From positions 248,001-312,000 of the forward strand of contig CANPUZ010000064.1 of NCBI GenBank assembly GCA_947579665.1: 64,000 nucleotides of DNA. Direction: 5' to 3'. The stretch comes from Sympetrum striolatum (lineage: Eukaryota > Arthropoda > Insecta > Odonata > Libellulidae). The stretch's first letter is position 1, and the number at the start of each line of letters is the position of its first letter. Below the pieces are notes generated by a model, which worked only from the letters and a program-made list of their open reading frames with translations, made no database searches and had not been told where the DNA came from. The position numbers were made by a program, and so were the translations under genes. Below, piece by piece: positions 13,967 to 29,343 of this stretch.

Positions 13967-16638
13967 GATTAATCCGGTCCCTCCTCTCTTAGAATCCTTA
14001 CAGCATCCCTTAAAATTCCTTCGCTACCCCAGGGAATGATCTGAATAAGGGCAAAGAAAAGGAAATTAGACAGAAAAGAAAATAATCTCATTCAATATCA
14101 AAATTCAATTAAAATGACGAATTACAACAATCGAATCTAACTTTAATCTGTATGATTATTAAAAGATACTTATTTATCATAATATTTACGATTTATCCGG
14201 TCCCTTCTCTCTTAGAATCCTTACAGCATCCCTTAAAATCCTTCGTTACCTCAGGGAATGATCTAAATAAGGGCAAAGAAGAGGAAATTAGACAGAAAAG
14301 AAAATAATCTCATATATATCAAAATTCAATAAAAATGACGAATTACAACAATCGAATCTAACTTTAATCTGTATGATTATTATAAGATACTTATTTATCA
14401 TAATATTTACGATTTATCCGGTCCCTTCTCTCTAAGAATCCATATAGCATCCCTTAGAAATCCTTCGTTACCTCAGGGAATGATCTGAATAAGGGCAAAG
14501 AAGAGGAAATTAGACAGAAAAGAAAATAATCTCATTCAATATCATTATTCAATTAAAATGACGAATTAAAACAATCGAATCTAACTTTAATCTGTATGAT
14601 TAATATAAGATACTTGTTTATCATAATATTTACGATTTATCCGGTCCCTTCTCTCTTAGAATCCTTACAGCATCCCATAGAAATCCTTCGTTACCTCATG
14701 GAATGATCTAAATATGGGCAAAGAAGAGGAAATTAGACAGAAAAGAAAATAATCTCATTCAATATCAAAATTCAATTAAAATGACGAATTACAACAATCG
14801 AATCTAACTTTAATCTGTATGATTATTAAAAGATACATATTTATCATAATATTTACGATTTATCCGGTCCCTTCTCTCTTAGAATCCTTACAGCATCCCT
14901 TAGAAATCCTTCGTTACCTCAGGGAATGATCTAAATAAGGGCAAAGAAGAGGCAATTAGACAGAAAAGAAAATAATCTCATTCAATATCAAAATTCAATT
15001 AAAATGACGAATTACAACAATCGAATCTAACTTTAATCTGTATGATTATTATAAGATACTTATTTATCATAATATTTACGATTTATCCGGTCCCTTCTCT
15101 CTAAGAATCCATATAGCATCCCTTAGAAATCCTTCGTTACCTCAGGGAATGATCTGAATAAGGGCAAAGAAGAGGAAATTAGACAGAAAAGAAAATAATC
15201 TCATTCAATATCATTATTCAATTAAAATGACGAATTACAACAATCGAATCTAACTTTAATCTGTATGATTAATATAAGATACTTGTTTATCATAATATTT
15301 ACGATTTATCCGGTCCCTTCTCTCTTAGAATCCTTACAGCATCCCATAGAAATCCTTCGTTACCTCATGGAATGATCTGAATAAGGGCAAAGAAGAGGTA
15401 ATTAGACAGAAAAGAAAATAATCTCATTCAATATCAAAATTCAATTAAAATGACGAATTACAACAATCGAATCTAACTTTAATCTGTATGATTAATATAA
15501 GATACTTGTTTATCATAATATTTACGATTTATCCAGTCCCTTCTCTCTTAGAATCCTTACAGCATCCCTTAGAAATCCTTCGTTACTTCATGGAATGATC
15601 TAAATATGGGCAAAGAAGAGGAAATTAGACAGAAAAGACAATAATCTCATTCAAAATCAAAATTCAATTAAAATGACGAATTACAACAATCGAATCTAAC
15701 TTTAATCTGTATGATTAATATAAGATACTTGTTTATCATAATATTTACGATTTATCCGGTCCATTCTCTCTTAGAATCCTTACAGCATCCCTAAGAAATC
15801 CTTCGTTACCTCATGGAATGATCTAAAAAAGGGCAAAGAAGAGGAAATTAGACAGAAAAGAAAATAATCTCATTCAATATCAAAATTCAATTAAAATGAC
15901 GAATTACAACAATCGAATCTTACTTTAATCTGTATGATTCTTAAAAGATACTTATTTATCATAATATTTACGATTTATCCGGTCCCTTCTCTCTTAGAAT
16001 CCTTACAGCATCCATTAGAAATCCTTCGTTACCTCAGGGAATGATCTAAATAAGGGCAAAGAAGAGGAAATTAGACAGAAAAGAAAATAATCTCATTATA
16101 TATCAAAATTCAAAAAAATGATGAATTGCAACAATCGAATCTAACTTTAATCTATATGATTATTATAAGATACTTATTTATCATAATATTTACGATTTAT
16201 CCGGTCCCTTCTCTCTTAGAATTCTTACAGCATCCCTTAGAAATCCTTCGTACCTCAGGGAATGATCTAAATAAGGGCAAAGAAGAGGAAATTAGACAGA
16301 AAAGAAAATAATCTCATTCAATATCAAAATTCAATAAAAATGACGAATTACAACAATCGAATCTAACTTTAATCTCTATGATTATTATAAGATACATATT
16401 TATCATAATATTTACGATTTATCCGGTCCCTTCTCTCTTAGAATCCATACAGCATCCCTTAAAATTCCTTCGCTGCCCCAGGGAATGATCTGAATAAGGG
16501 CAAAGAAGAGGAAATTAGACAAAAAAGAAAATAATCTCATTCAATATCAAAATTCAATTAAAATGACGAATTACAACAATCGAATCTAACTTTTATCTAT
16601 ATGATTATTATAAGATACTTATTTATCATAATATTTAC
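13967..16638 (+). repeat. Domain A unit 4 (12 monomers, 2672 bp)
   Basis: Two independent markers give the same period: gattaatccgg (13967 to 16639) and the ttgcaacaatcg monomer (13454 to 16126), both 2672 bp. The unit has each domain A type about once and may be the basic 12-monomer HOR from which the 23-25-monomer units grew. Differences from the next unit are sparse, so duplication was recent. Confidence 0.8.
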
Positions 16639-19600
16639 GATTAATCCGGTCCCTCCTCTCTTAGAATCCTTACAGCATCCCTTAAAATTCCTTCGCTACC
16701 CCAGGGAATGATCTGAATAAGGGCAAAGAAAATGAAATTAGACAGAAAAGAAAATAATCTCATTCAATATCAAAATTCAATTAAAATGACGAATTACAAC
16801 AATCGAATCTAACTTTAATCTGTATGATTATTAAAAGATACTTATTTATCATAATATTTACGATTTATCCGGTCCCTTCTCTCTTAGAATCCTTACAGCA
16901 TCCCTTAGAAATCCTTCGTTACCTCAGGGAATGATCTAAATAAGGGCAAAGAAGAGGAAATTAGACAGAAAAGAAAATAATCTCATATATATCAAAATTC
17001 AATAAAAATGACGAATTACAACAATCGAATCTAACTTTAATCTGTATGATTATTATAAGATACTTATTTATCATAATATTTACGATTTATCCGGTCCCTT
17101 CTCTCTAAGAATCCATATAGCATCCCTTAGAAATCCTTCGTTACCTCAGGGAATGATCTGAATAAGGGCAAAGAAGAGGAAATTAGACAGAAAAGAAAAT
17201 AATCTCATTCAATATCATTATTCAATTAAAATGACGAATTACAACAATCGAATCTAACTTTAATCTGTATGATTAATATAAGATACTTGTTTATCATAAT
17301 ATTTACGATTTATCCGGTCCCTTCTCTCTTAGAATCCTTACAGCATCCCATAGAAATCCTTCGTTACCTCATGGAATGATCTAAATATGGGCAAAGAAGA
17401 GGAAATTAGACAGAAAAGAAAATAATCTCATTCAATATCAAAATTCAATTAAAATGACGAATTACAACAATCGAATCTAACTTTAATCTGTATGATTATT
17501 AAAAGATACATATTTATCATAATATTTACGATTTATCCGGTCCCTTCTCTCTTAGAATCCTTACAGCATCCCTTAGAAATCCTTCGTTACCTCAGGGAAT
17601 GATCTAAATAAGGGCAAAGAAGAGGAAATTAGGCAGAAAAAAAAATAATCTCATTCAATATCAAAATTCAATTATAATGACGAATTACAACAATCGAATC
17701 TAACTTTAATCTATATGATTACTATAAGATACTTATTTATCATAATATTTACGATTTATCCGGTCCCTTCTCTCTTAGAATCCTTACAGCATCCCTTAGA
17801 AATCCTTCGTTACCTCATGGAATGATCTAAATATGGGCAAAGAAGAGGAAATTAGACAGAAAAGATAATAATCTCATTCAATATCAAAATTCAATTAAAA
17901 TGACGAATTACAACAATCGAATCTAACTTTAATCTGTATGATTATTATAAGATACTTATTTATCATAATATTTACGATTTATCCGGTCCCTTCTCTCTAA
18001 GAATCCATATAGCATCCCTTAGAAATCCTTCGTTACCTCAGGGAATGATCTGAATAAGGGCAAAGAAGAGGAAATTAGACAGAAAAGAAAATAATCTCAT
18101 TCAATATCATTATTCAATTAAAATGACGAATTACAACAATCGAATCTAACTTTAATCTGTATGATTAATATAAGATACTTGTTTATCATAATATTTACGA
18201 TTTATCCGGTCCCTTCTCTCTTAGAATCCTTACAGCATCCCATAGAAATCCTTCGTTACCTCATGGAATGATCTGAATAAGGGCAAAGAAGAGGTAATTA
18301 GACAGAAAAGAAAATAATCTCATTCAATATCAAAATTCAATTAAAATGACGAATTACAACAATCGAATCTAACTTTAATCTGTATGATTAATATAAGATA
18401 CTTGTTTATCATAATATTTACGATTTATCCAGTCCCTTCTCTCTTAGAATCCTTACAGCATCCCTTAGAAATCCTTCGTTACTTCATGGAATGATCTAAA
18501 TATGGGCAAAGAAGAGGAAATTAGACAGAAAAGAAAATAATCTCATTCAATATCAAAATTCAATTAAAATGACGAATTACAACAATCGAATCTAACTTTA
18601 ATCTGTATGATTAATATAAGATACTTGTTTATCATAATATTTACGATTTTTCCGGTCCCTTCTCTCTTAGAATCCTTACAGCATCCCATAGAAATCCTTC
18701 GTTACCTCATGGAATGATCTGAATAAGGGCAAAGAAGAGGTAATTAGACAGAAAAGAAAATAATCTCATTCAATATCAAAATTCAATTAAAATGACGAAT
18801 TACAACAATCGAATCTAACTTTAATCTGTATGATTAATATAAGATACTTGTTTATCATAATATTTACGATTTATCCAGTCCCTTCTCTCTTAGAATCCTT
18901 ACAGCATCCCTTAGAAATCCTTCGTTACTTCATGGAATGATCTAAATATGGGCAAAGAAGAGGAAATTAGACAGAAAAGACAATAATCTCATTCAATATC
19001 AAAATTCAATTAAAATGACGAATTACAACAATCGAATCTAACTTTAATCTGTATGATTAATATAAGATACTTGTTTATCATAATATTTACGATTTATCCG
19101 GTCCATTCTCTCTTAGAATCCTTACAGCATCCCTAAGAAATCCTTCGTTACCTCATGGAATGATCTAAAAAAGGGCAAAGAAGAGGAAGTTAGACAGAAA
19201 AGAAAATAATCTCATTCAATATCAAAATTCAATTAAAATGACGAATTACAACAATCGAATCTTACTTTAATCTGTATGATTCTTAAAAGATACTTATTTA
19301 TCATAATATTTACGATTTATCCGGTCCCTTCTCTCTTAGAATCCTTACAGCATCCCTAAGAAATCCTTCGTTACCTCATGGAATGATCTAAAAAAGGGCA
19401 AAGAAGAAGAAATTAGACAGAAAAGAAAATAATCTCATTCAATATCAAGATTCAATTAAAATGACGAATTACAACAATCGAATCTTACTTTAATCTGTAT
19501 GATTCTTAAATGATACTTATTTATCATAATATTTACGATTTATCCGGTCCCTTCTCTCTTAGAATCCTTACAGCATCCCTTAGAAATCCTTCGTTACCTC

Positions 19601-21764
19601 AGGGAATGATCTAAATAAGGGCAAAGAAGAGGAAATTAGACAGAAAAAAAAATAATCTCATTCAATATCAAAATTCAATTATAATGACGAATTACAACAA
19701 TCGAATCTAACTTTAATCTATATGATTACTATAAGATACTTATTTATCATAATATTTACGATTTATCCGGTCCCTTCTCTCTTAGAATCCTTACAGCATC
19801 CCTTAGAAATCCTTCGTTACCTCATGGAATGATCTAAATATGGGCAAAGAAGAGGAAATTAGACAGAAAAGATAATAATCTCATTCAATATCAAAATTCA
19901 ATTAAAATGACGAATTACAACAATCGAATCTAACTTTAATCTGTATGATTATTAAAAGATACTTATTTATCATAATATTTACGATTTATCCGGTCCCTTC
20001 TCTCTTAGAATCCTTACAGCATCCCTTAGAAATCCTTCGTTACCTCAGGGAATGATCTAAATAAGGGCAAAGAAGAGGCAATTAGACAGAAAAGAAAATA
20101 ATCTCATTCAATATCAAAATTCAATTAAAATGACGAATTACAACAATCGAATCTAACTTTAATCTGTATGATTATTATAAGATACTTATTTATCATAATA
20201 TTTACGATTTATCCGGTCCCTTCTCTCTAAGAATCCATATAGCATCCCTTAGAAATCCTTCGTTACCTCAGGGAATGATCTGAATAAGGGCAAAGAAGAG
20301 GAAATTAGACAGAAAAGAAAATAATCTCATTCAATATCATTATTCAATTAAAATGACGAATTACAACAATCGAATCTAACTTTAATCTGTATGATTAATA
20401 TAAGATACTTGTTTATCATAATATTTACGATTTATCCGGTCCCTTCTCTCTTAGAATCCTTACAGCATCCCATAGAAATCCTTCGTTACCTCATGGAATG
20501 ATCTGAATAGGGGCAAAGAAGAGGTAATTAGACAGAAAAGAAAATAATCTCATTCAATATCAAAATTCAATTAAAATGACGAATTACAACAATCGAATCT
20601 AACTTTAATCTGTATGATTAATATAAGATACTTGTTTATCATAATATTTACGATTTATCCAGTCCCTTCTCTCTTAGAATCCTTACAGCATCCCTTAGAA
20701 ATCCTTCGTTACTTCATGGAATGATCTAAATATGGGCAAAGAAGAGGAAATTAGACAGAAAAGACAATAATCTCATTCAATATCAAAATTCAATTAAAAT
20801 GACGAATTACAACAATCGAATCTAACTTTAATCTGTATGATTAATATAAGATACTTGTTTATCATAATATTTACGATTTATCCGGTCCATTCTCTCTTAG
20901 AATCCTTACAGCATCCCTAAGAAATCCTTCGTTACCTCATGGAATGATCTAAAAAAGGGCAAAGAAGAGGAAATTAGACAGAAAAGAAAATAATCTCATT
21001 CAATATCAAAATTCAATTAAAATGACGAATTACAACAATCGAATCTTACTTTAATCTGTATGATTCTTAAAAGATACTTATTTATCATAATATTTACGAT
21101 TTATCCGGTCCCTTCTCTCTTAGAATCCTTACAGCATCCCTTAGAAATCCTTCGTTACCTCAGGGAATGATCTAAATAAGGGCAAAGAAGAGGAAATTAG
21201 ACAGAAAAGAAAATAATCTCATTATATATCAAAATTCAAAAAAATGATGAATTGCAACAATCGAATCTAACTTTAATCTATATGATTATTATAAGATACT
21301 TATTTATCATAATATTTACGATTTATCCGGTCCCTTCTCTCTTAGAATTCTTACAGCATCCCTTAGAAATCCTTCGTACCTCAGGGAATGATCTAAATAA
21401 GGGCAAAGAAGAGGAAATTAGACAGAAAAGAAAATAATCTCATTCAATATCAAAATTCAATAAAAATGACGAATTACAACAATCGAATCTAACTTTAATC
21501 TCTATGATTATTATAAGATACATATTTATCATAATATTTACGATTTATCCGGTCCCTTCTCTCTTAGAATCCATACAGCATCCCTTAAAATTCCTTCGCT
21601 GCCCCAGGGAATGATCTGAATAAGGGCAAAGAAGAGGAAATTAGACAGAAAAGAAAATAATCTCATTCAATATCAAAATTCAATTAAAATGACGAATTAC
21701 AACAATCGAATCTAACTTTTATCTATATGATTATTATAAGATACTTATTTATCATAATATTTAC
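16639..21764 (+). repeat. Domain A unit 5 (about 23 monomers, 5126 bp)
   Basis: The marker interval is 5126 bp for both gattaatccgg and ttgcaacaatcg. The unit contains internal repeats of the gaggtaatt, ccagtccc/acttcatgg and gacaataatc types (18.29-18.98 and 20.5-20.77 kb). It also has two successive ccctaagaa/ctaaaaaaggg monomers near 19.13 and 19.35 kb. It is roughly a 12-monomer unit doubled with internal exchange. Confidence 0.8.
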
Positions 21765-24196
21765 GATTAATCCGGTCCCTCCTCTCTTAGAATCCTTACA
21801 GCATCCCTTAAATTCCTTCGCTACCCCAGGGAATGATCTGAATAAGGGCAAAGAAAAGGAAATTAGACAGAAAAGAAAATAATCTCATTCAATATCAAAA
21901 TTCAATTAAAATGACGAATTACAACAATCGAATCTAACTTTAATCTGTATGATTATTAAAAGATACTTATTTATCATAATATTTACGATTTATCCGGTCC
22001 CTTCTCTCTTAGAATCCTTACAGCATCCCTTAAAATCCTTCGTTACCTCAGGGAATGATCTAAATAAGGGCAAAGAAGAGGAAATTAGACAGAAAAGAAA
22101 ATAATCTCATATATATCAAAATTCAATAAAAATGACGAATTACAACAATCGAATCTAACTTTAATCTGTATGATTATTATAAGATACTTATTTATCATAA
22201 TATTTACGATTTATCCGGTCCCTTCTCTCTAAGAATCCATATAGCATCCCTTAGAAATCCTTCGTTACCTCAGGGAATGATCTGAATAAGGGCAAAGAAG
22301 AGGAAATTAGACAGAAAAGAAAATAATCTCATTCAATATCATTATTCAATTAAAATGACGAATTACAACAATCGAATCTAACTTTAATCTGTATGATTAA
22401 TATAAGATACTTGTTTATCATAATATTTACGATTTATCCGGTCCCTTCTCTCTTAGAATCCTTACAGCATCCCATAGAAATCCTTCGTTACCTCATGGAA
22501 TGATCTAAATATGGGCAAAGAAGAGGAAATTAGACAGAAAAGAAAATAATCTCATTCAATATCAAAATTCAATTAAAATGACGAATTACAACAATCGAAT
22601 CTAACTTTAATCTGTATGATTATTAAAAGATACATATTTATCATAATATTTACGATTTATCCGGTCCCTTCTCTCTTAGAATCCTTACAGCATCCCTTAG
22701 AAATCCTTCGTTACCTCAGGGAATGATCTAAATAAGGGCAAAGAAGAGGAAATTAGGCAGAAAAAAAAATAATCTCATTCAATATCAAAATTCAATTATA
22801 ATGACGAATTACAACAATCGAATCTAACTTTAATCTATATGATTACTATAAGATACTTATTTATCATAATATTTACGATTTATCCGGTCCCTTCTCTCTT
22901 AGAATCCTTACAGCATCCCTTAGAAATCCTTCGTTACCTCATGGAATGATCTAAATATGGGCAAAGAAGAGGAAATTAGACAGAAAAGATAATAATCTCA
23001 TTCAATATCAAAATTCAATTAAAATGACGAATTACAACAATCGAATCTAACTTTAATCTGTATGATTATTAAAAGATACTTATTTATCATAATATTTACG
23101 ATATATCCGGTCCCTTCTCTCTTAGAATCCTTACAGCATCCCTTAGAAATCCTTCGTTACCTCAGGGAATGATCTAAATAAGGGCAAAGAAGAGGCAATT
23201 AGACAGAAAAGAAAATAATCTCATTCAATATCAAAATTCAATTAAAATGACGAATTACAACAATCGAATCTAACTTTAATCTGTATGATTATTATAAGAT
23301 ACTTATTTATCATAATATTTACGATTTATCCGGTCCCTTCTCTCTAAGAATCCATATAGCATCCCTTAGAAATCCTTCGTTACCTCAGGGAATGATCTGA
23401 ATAAGGGCAAAGAAGAGGAAATTAGACAGAAAAGAAAATAATCTCATTCAATATCATTATTCAATTAAAATGACGAATTACAACAATCGAATCTAACTTT
23501 AATCTGTATGATTAATATAAGATACTTGTTTATCATAATATTTACGATTTATCCGGTCCCTTCTCTCTTAGAATCCTTACAGCATCCCATAGAAATCCTT
23601 CGTTACCTCATGGAATGATCTGAATAAGGGCAAAGAAGAGGTAATTAGACAGAAAAGAAAATAATCTCATTCAATATCAAAATTCAATTAAAATGACGAA
23701 TTACAACAATCGAATCTAACTTTAATCTGTATGATTAATATAAGATACTTGTTTATCATAATATTTACGATTTATCCGGTCCCTTCTCTCTTAGAATCCT
23801 TACAGCATCCCATAGAAATCCTTCGTTACCTCATGGAATGATCTAAATATGGGCAAAGAAGAGGAAATTAGACAGAAAAGAAAATAATCTCATTCAATAT
23901 CAAAATTCAATTAAAATGACGAATTACAACAATCGAATCTAACTTTAATCTGTATGATTATTAAAAGATACATATTTATCATAATATTTACGATTTATCC
24001 GGTCCCTTCTCTCTTAGAATCCTTACAGCATCCCTTAGAATCCTTCGTTACCTCAGGGAATGATCTAAATAAGGGCAAAGAAGAGGAAATTAGGCAGAAA
24101 AAAAAATAATCTCATTCAATATCAAAATTCAATTATAATGACGAATTACAACAATCGAATCTAACTTTAATCTATATGATTACTATAAGATACTTA

Positions 24197-25087
24197 TTCA
24201 TCATAATATTTACGATTTATCCGGTCCCTTCTCTCTTAGAATCCTTACAGCATCCCTTAGAAATCCTTCGTTACCTCATGGAATGATCTGAATAAGGGCA
24301 AAGAAGAGGTAATTAGACAGAAAAGAAAATAATCTCATTCAATATCAAAATTCAATTAAAATGACGAATTACAACAATCGAATCTAACTTTAATCTGTAT
24401 GATTAATATAAGATACTTGTTTATCATAATATTTACGATTTATCCGGTCCCTTCTCTCTTAGAATCCTTACAGCATCCCATAGAAATCCTTCGTTACCTC
24501 ATGGAATGATCTGAATAAGGGCAAAGAAGAGGTAATTAGACAGAAAAGAAAATAATCTCATTCAATATCAAAATTCAATTAAAATGACGAATTACAACAA
24601 TCGAATCTAACTTAATCTGTATGATTAATATAAGATACTTGTTTATCATAATATTTACGATTTATCCGGTCCCTTCTCTCTTAGAATCCTTACAGCATCC
24701 CATAGAAATCCTTCGTTACCTCATGGAATGATCTAAATATGGGCAAAGAAGAGGAAATTAGACAGAAAAGAAAATAATCTCATTCAATATCAAAATTCAA
24801 TTAAAATGACGAATTACAACAATCGAATCTAACTTTAATCTGTATGATTATTAAAAGATACATATTTATCATAATATTTACGATTTATCCGGTCCCTTCT
24901 CTCTTAGAATCCTTACAGCATCCCTTAGAAATCCTTCGTTACCTCAGGGAATGATCTAAATAAGGGCAAAGAAGAGGAAATTAGGCAGAAAAAAAAATAA
25001 TCTCATTCAATATCAAAATTCAATTATAATGACGAATTACAACAATCGAATCTAACTTTAATCTATATGATTACTATAAGATACTTA
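24197..25087 (+). repeat. Local 4-monomer tandem duplication (891 bp)
   Basis: The rare change acttattcatc in an attactataag monomer occurs at 24197 and again at 25088, 891 bp apart (4 x 222.75). Flanking aggcagaaaaaaaa monomers are also duplicated. The rare change is shared only by these two copies, so the duplication is younger than that mutation. Confidence 0.75.
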
Positions 25088-26840
25088 TTCATCATAATAT
25101 TTACGATTTATCCGGTCCCTTCTCTCTTAGAATCCTTACAGCATCCCTTAGAAATCCTTCGTTACCTCATGGAATGATCTAAATATGGGCAAAGAAGAGG
25201 AAATTAGACAGAAAAGATAATAATCTCATTCAATATCAAAATTCAATTAAAATGACGAATTACAACAATCGAATCTAACTTTAATCTGTATGATTATTAA
25301 AAGATACTTATTTATCATAATATTTACGATATATCCGGTCCCTTCTCTCTTAGAATCCTTACAGCATCCCTTAGAAATCCTTCGTTACCTCAGGGAATGA
25401 TCTAAATAAGGGCAAAGAAGAGGCAATTAGACAGAAAAGAAAATAATCTCATTCAATATCAAAATTCAATTAAAATGACGAATTACAACAATCGAATCTA
25501 ACTTTAATCTGTATGATTATTATAAGATACTTATTTATCATAATATTTACGATTTATCCGGTCCCTTCTCTCTAAGAATCCATATAGCATCCCTTAGAAA
25601 TCCTTCGTTACCTCAGGGAATGATCTGAATAAGGGCAAAGAAGAGGAAATTAGACAGAAAAGAAAATAATCTCATTCAATATCATTATTCAATTAAAATG
25701 ACGAATTACAACAATCGAATCTAACTTTAATCTGTATGATTAATATAAGATACTTGTTTATCATAATATTTACGATTTATCCGGTCCCTTCTCTCTTAGA
25801 ATCCTTACAGCATCCCATAGAAATCCTTCGTTACCTCATGGAATGATCTGAATAAGGGCAAAGAAGAGGTAATTAGACAGAAAAGAAAATAATCTCATTC
25901 AATATCAAAATTCAATTAAAATGACGAATTACAACAATCGAATCTAACTTTAATCTGTATGATTAATATACGATACTTGTTTATCATAATATTTACGATT
26001 TATCCAGTCCCTTCTCTCTTAGAATCCTTACAGCATCCCTTAGAAATCCTTCGTTACTTCATGGAATGATCTAAATATGGGCAAAGAAGAGGAAATTAGA
26101 CAGAAAAGAAAATAATCTCATTCAATATCAAAATTCAATTAAAATGACGAATTACAACAATCGAATCTAACTTTAATCTGTATGATTAATATAAGATACT
26201 TGTTTATCATAATATTTACGATTTATCCGGTCCCTTCTCTCTTAGAATCCTTACAGCATCCCTAAGAAATCCTTCGTTACCTCATGGAATGATCTAAAAA
26301 AGGGCAAAGAAGAGGAAATTAGACAGAAAAGAAAATAATCTCATTCAATATCAAGATTCAATTAAAATGACGAATTACAACAATCGAATCTTACTTTAAT
26401 CTGTATGATTCTTAAATGATACTTATTTATCATAATATTTACGATTTATCCGGTCCCTTCTCTCTTAGAATCCTTACAGCATCCCTTAGAAATCCTTCGT
26501 TACCTCAGGGAATGATCTAAATAAGGGCAAAGAAGAGGGAATTAGACAGAAAAGAAAATAATCTCATTATATATCAAAATTCAATAAAAATGATGAATTG
26601 CAACAATCGAATCTAACTATAATCTATATGATTATTATAAGATACTTATTTATCATAATATTTACGATTTATCCGGTCCCTTCTCTCTTAGATTTCTTAC
26701 AGCATCCCTTAGAAATCCTTCGTACCTCAGGGAATGATCTAAATAAGGGCAAAGAAGAGGAAATTAGACAGAAAAGAAAATAATCTCATTCAATATCAAA
26801 ATTCAATAAAAATGACGAATTACAACAATCGAATCTAACT
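25070..26840 (+). repeat. Block duplicated in domain C (left copy)
   Basis: Four rare markers here recur in domain C at the identical offset of 31,406 bp: cgatatatccgg (25329 and 56735), tcaagattc (26351 and 57757), ttgcaacaatcg (26598 and 58004) and cttagatttctt (26691 and 58097). About eight monomers are involved. By eye I count roughly seven single-base differences over about 1.77 kb. Confidence 0.85.
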
Positions 26841-27560
26841 TTAATCTATATGATTATTATAAGATAATTATTTATCATAATATTTACGATTAATCCGGTC
26901 CCTCCTCTCTTAGAATCCTTACAGCATCCCTTAAAATTCCTTCGCTACCCCAGGGAATGATCTGATAAGGGCAAAGAAGAGGAAATTACACAGAAAAGAA
27001 AATAATCTTATTCAATATCAAAATTCAATTAAAATGACCAATTACAACAATCGAATCTAACTTTAATCTATATGATTATTATAAGATACTTATTTATCAT
27101 AATATTGACGATTTATCCGGTCCCTTCTCTCTTAGAATCCTTACAGCATCCCTTAGAAATCCTTCGTTACCTCAGGGAATGATCTAAATAAGGGCAAAGA
27201 AGAGGAAATTAGACAGAAAAGAAAATAATCTCATTCAATATCAAAATTCAATTAAAATGACGAATTACAACAATCAAATCTAACTTTAATCTATATGATT
27301 ATTATAAGATACTTATTTGTCATAATATTTACGATTTATCCGGTCCCTTCTCTCTTAGAATCCTTACAGCATCCCTTAGAAATCCTTCGTTACCTCATGG
27401 AATGATCTAAAAATAGGCAAAGAAGAGGAAATTAGACAGAAAAGAAAATAATCTCATTCAATATCAAAATTCAATTAAAATGACGAATTACAACAATCGA
27501 ATCTAACTTTAATCTGTATGATTATTAAAAGATACTTATTTATCATAATATTTACGATTT
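26840..27560 (+). repeat. A/B transition block (first copy)
   Basis: Monomers with aagataatta, gattaatccgg, ctgataaggg (one base lost), aattacacag, gaccaattac, aatattgacg and atctaaaaataggc in order. The same series lies at 59.13-60.0 kb at an offset of 32,296 bp (gattaatcc 26888 and 59184; ccctttgaa 27596 and 59892). It begins a third time at about 63.6 kb. Confidence 0.8.
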
Positions 27561-29343
27561 ATCCGGTCCCTTCTCTCTTAGAATCCTTACAGCATCCCTT
27601 TGAAATCCTTCGTTACCTCAGGGAATGATCTAAATAAGGGCAAAGAAGAGGAAATTAGACAGAAAAGAAAATAATCTCATTATATATCAAAATTCAATAA
27701 AAATGACGAATTACAACTATCGAATCTAACTTTAATCTATATGATTATTATAAGATACATATTTATCATAATATTTACGATTTATCCGGTCCCTTCTCTC
27801 TTAGAATCCTTACAGCATCCCTTAGAAATCCTTCGTACCTCAGGGAATGATCTAAATAAGGGCAAAGAAGAGGAAATTAGACAGAAAAGAAAATAATCTC
27901 ATTCAATATCAAAATTCAATTAAAATGACCAATTACAACAATCGAATCTAACTTTAATCTATATGATTATAATAAGATACTTATTTATCATAATATTGAC
28001 GATTTATCCGGTCCCTTCTCTCTTAGAATCCTTACAGCATCCCTTAGAAATCCTTCGTACCTCAGGGAATGATCTGAATAAGGGCAAAGAAGAGGAAATT
28101 AGACAGAAAAGAAAATAATCTCATTCAATATCAAAATTCAATTAAAATGACGAATTACAACAATCGAATCTAACTTTAATCTATATGATTATTATAAGAT
28201 ACCTATTTATCATAATATTTACGATTTATCCGGTCCCTTCTCTCTTAGAATCCTTACAGCATCCCTTAGAAATCCTTCGTTACCACAGGGAATGATCTAA
28301 ATAAGGGCAAAGAAGAGGAAATTAGACAGAAAAGAAAATAATCTCATTCAATATCAAAATTCAATTAAAATGACGAATTACAACAATCGAATCGAACCTT
28401 TATCTATATGATTATTATAAGATACTTATTTATCATAATATTTACGATTTATCCGGTCCCTTCTCTCTTAGAATCCTTACAGCATCCCTTAGAAATCCTT
28501 CGTTACCTCATGGAATGATCTAAATATGGGCAAAGAAGAGGAAATTAGACAGAAAAGAAAATAATCTCATTCAATATCAAAATTCAATTAAAATGACGAA
28601 TTACAACAATCGAATCTAACTTTAATCTGTATGATTATTAAAAGATACTTATTTATCATAATATTTACGATTTATCCGGTCCCTTCTCTCTTAGAATCCT
28701 TACAGCATCCCTTAGATATCCTTCGTTACCTCTAGGAATGATCTAAATAAGGGCAAAGAAGAGGAAATTAGACAGAAAAGAAAATAATCTCATTATATAT
28801 CAAAATTCAATAAAAATGACGAATTACAACAATCGAATCTAACTTTAATCTGTATGATTATTATAAGATACTTATTTATCATAATATTTACGATTTATCC
28901 GGTCCCTTCTCTCTTAGAATCCATACAGCATCCCTTAGAAATCCTTCGTTACCTCAGGGAATGATCTGAATAAGGGCAAAGAAGAGGAAATTAGACAGAA
29001 AAGAAAATAATCTCATACAATATCAAAATTCAATTAAAATGACGAATTACAACAATCGAATCTAACTTTAATCTGCATGATTAATATAAGATACTTGTTT
29101 ATCATAATATTTACGATTTATCCGGTCCCTTCTCTCTTAGAATCCTTACAGCATCCCATAGAAATCCTTCGTTACCTCATGGAATGATCTGAATAAGGGC
29201 AAAGAAGAGGAAATTAGACAGAAAAGAAAATAATCTCATTATATATCAAAATTCAATAAAAATGACGAATTACAACAATCGAATCTAACTTTAATCTGTA
29301 TGATTATTAAAAGATACTTATTTATTATAATATTTACGATTTA

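Larger units (their letters stand above)
4490..26887 (+). repeat. Domain A: variable-length HOR array
   Basis: A diagnostic monomer with cttttatct and gattaatccggtccctcc recurs at 4829, 6611, 8395, 13967, 16639, 21765 and 26888. Several copies are preceded by a monomer with taatctctatg and catacagcatccc. After most copies comes a shared order of types: attaaaag, catatatatc, aagaatccatatag, cattattcaatt with attaatataag, then cccatagaaat and further types. The interval lengths (1782, 1784, 5572, 2672, 5126 and 5123 bp) correspond to about 8, 8, 25, 12, 23 and 23 monomers, so unit size varies by gain and loss of internal blocks. Confidence 0.85.
21765..26887 (+). repeat. Domain A unit 6 (about 23 monomers, 5123 bp)
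   Basis: The first half follows unit 5 closely (shared catatatatc, ccatatag, cattattc, cccatag, aggcagaaaaaaaa and attactataag in the same order). In unit 5 one monomer near 17941 is missing relative to 23060-23340 here. The second half carries its own local duplication (24.2-25.1 kb). Confidence 0.8.
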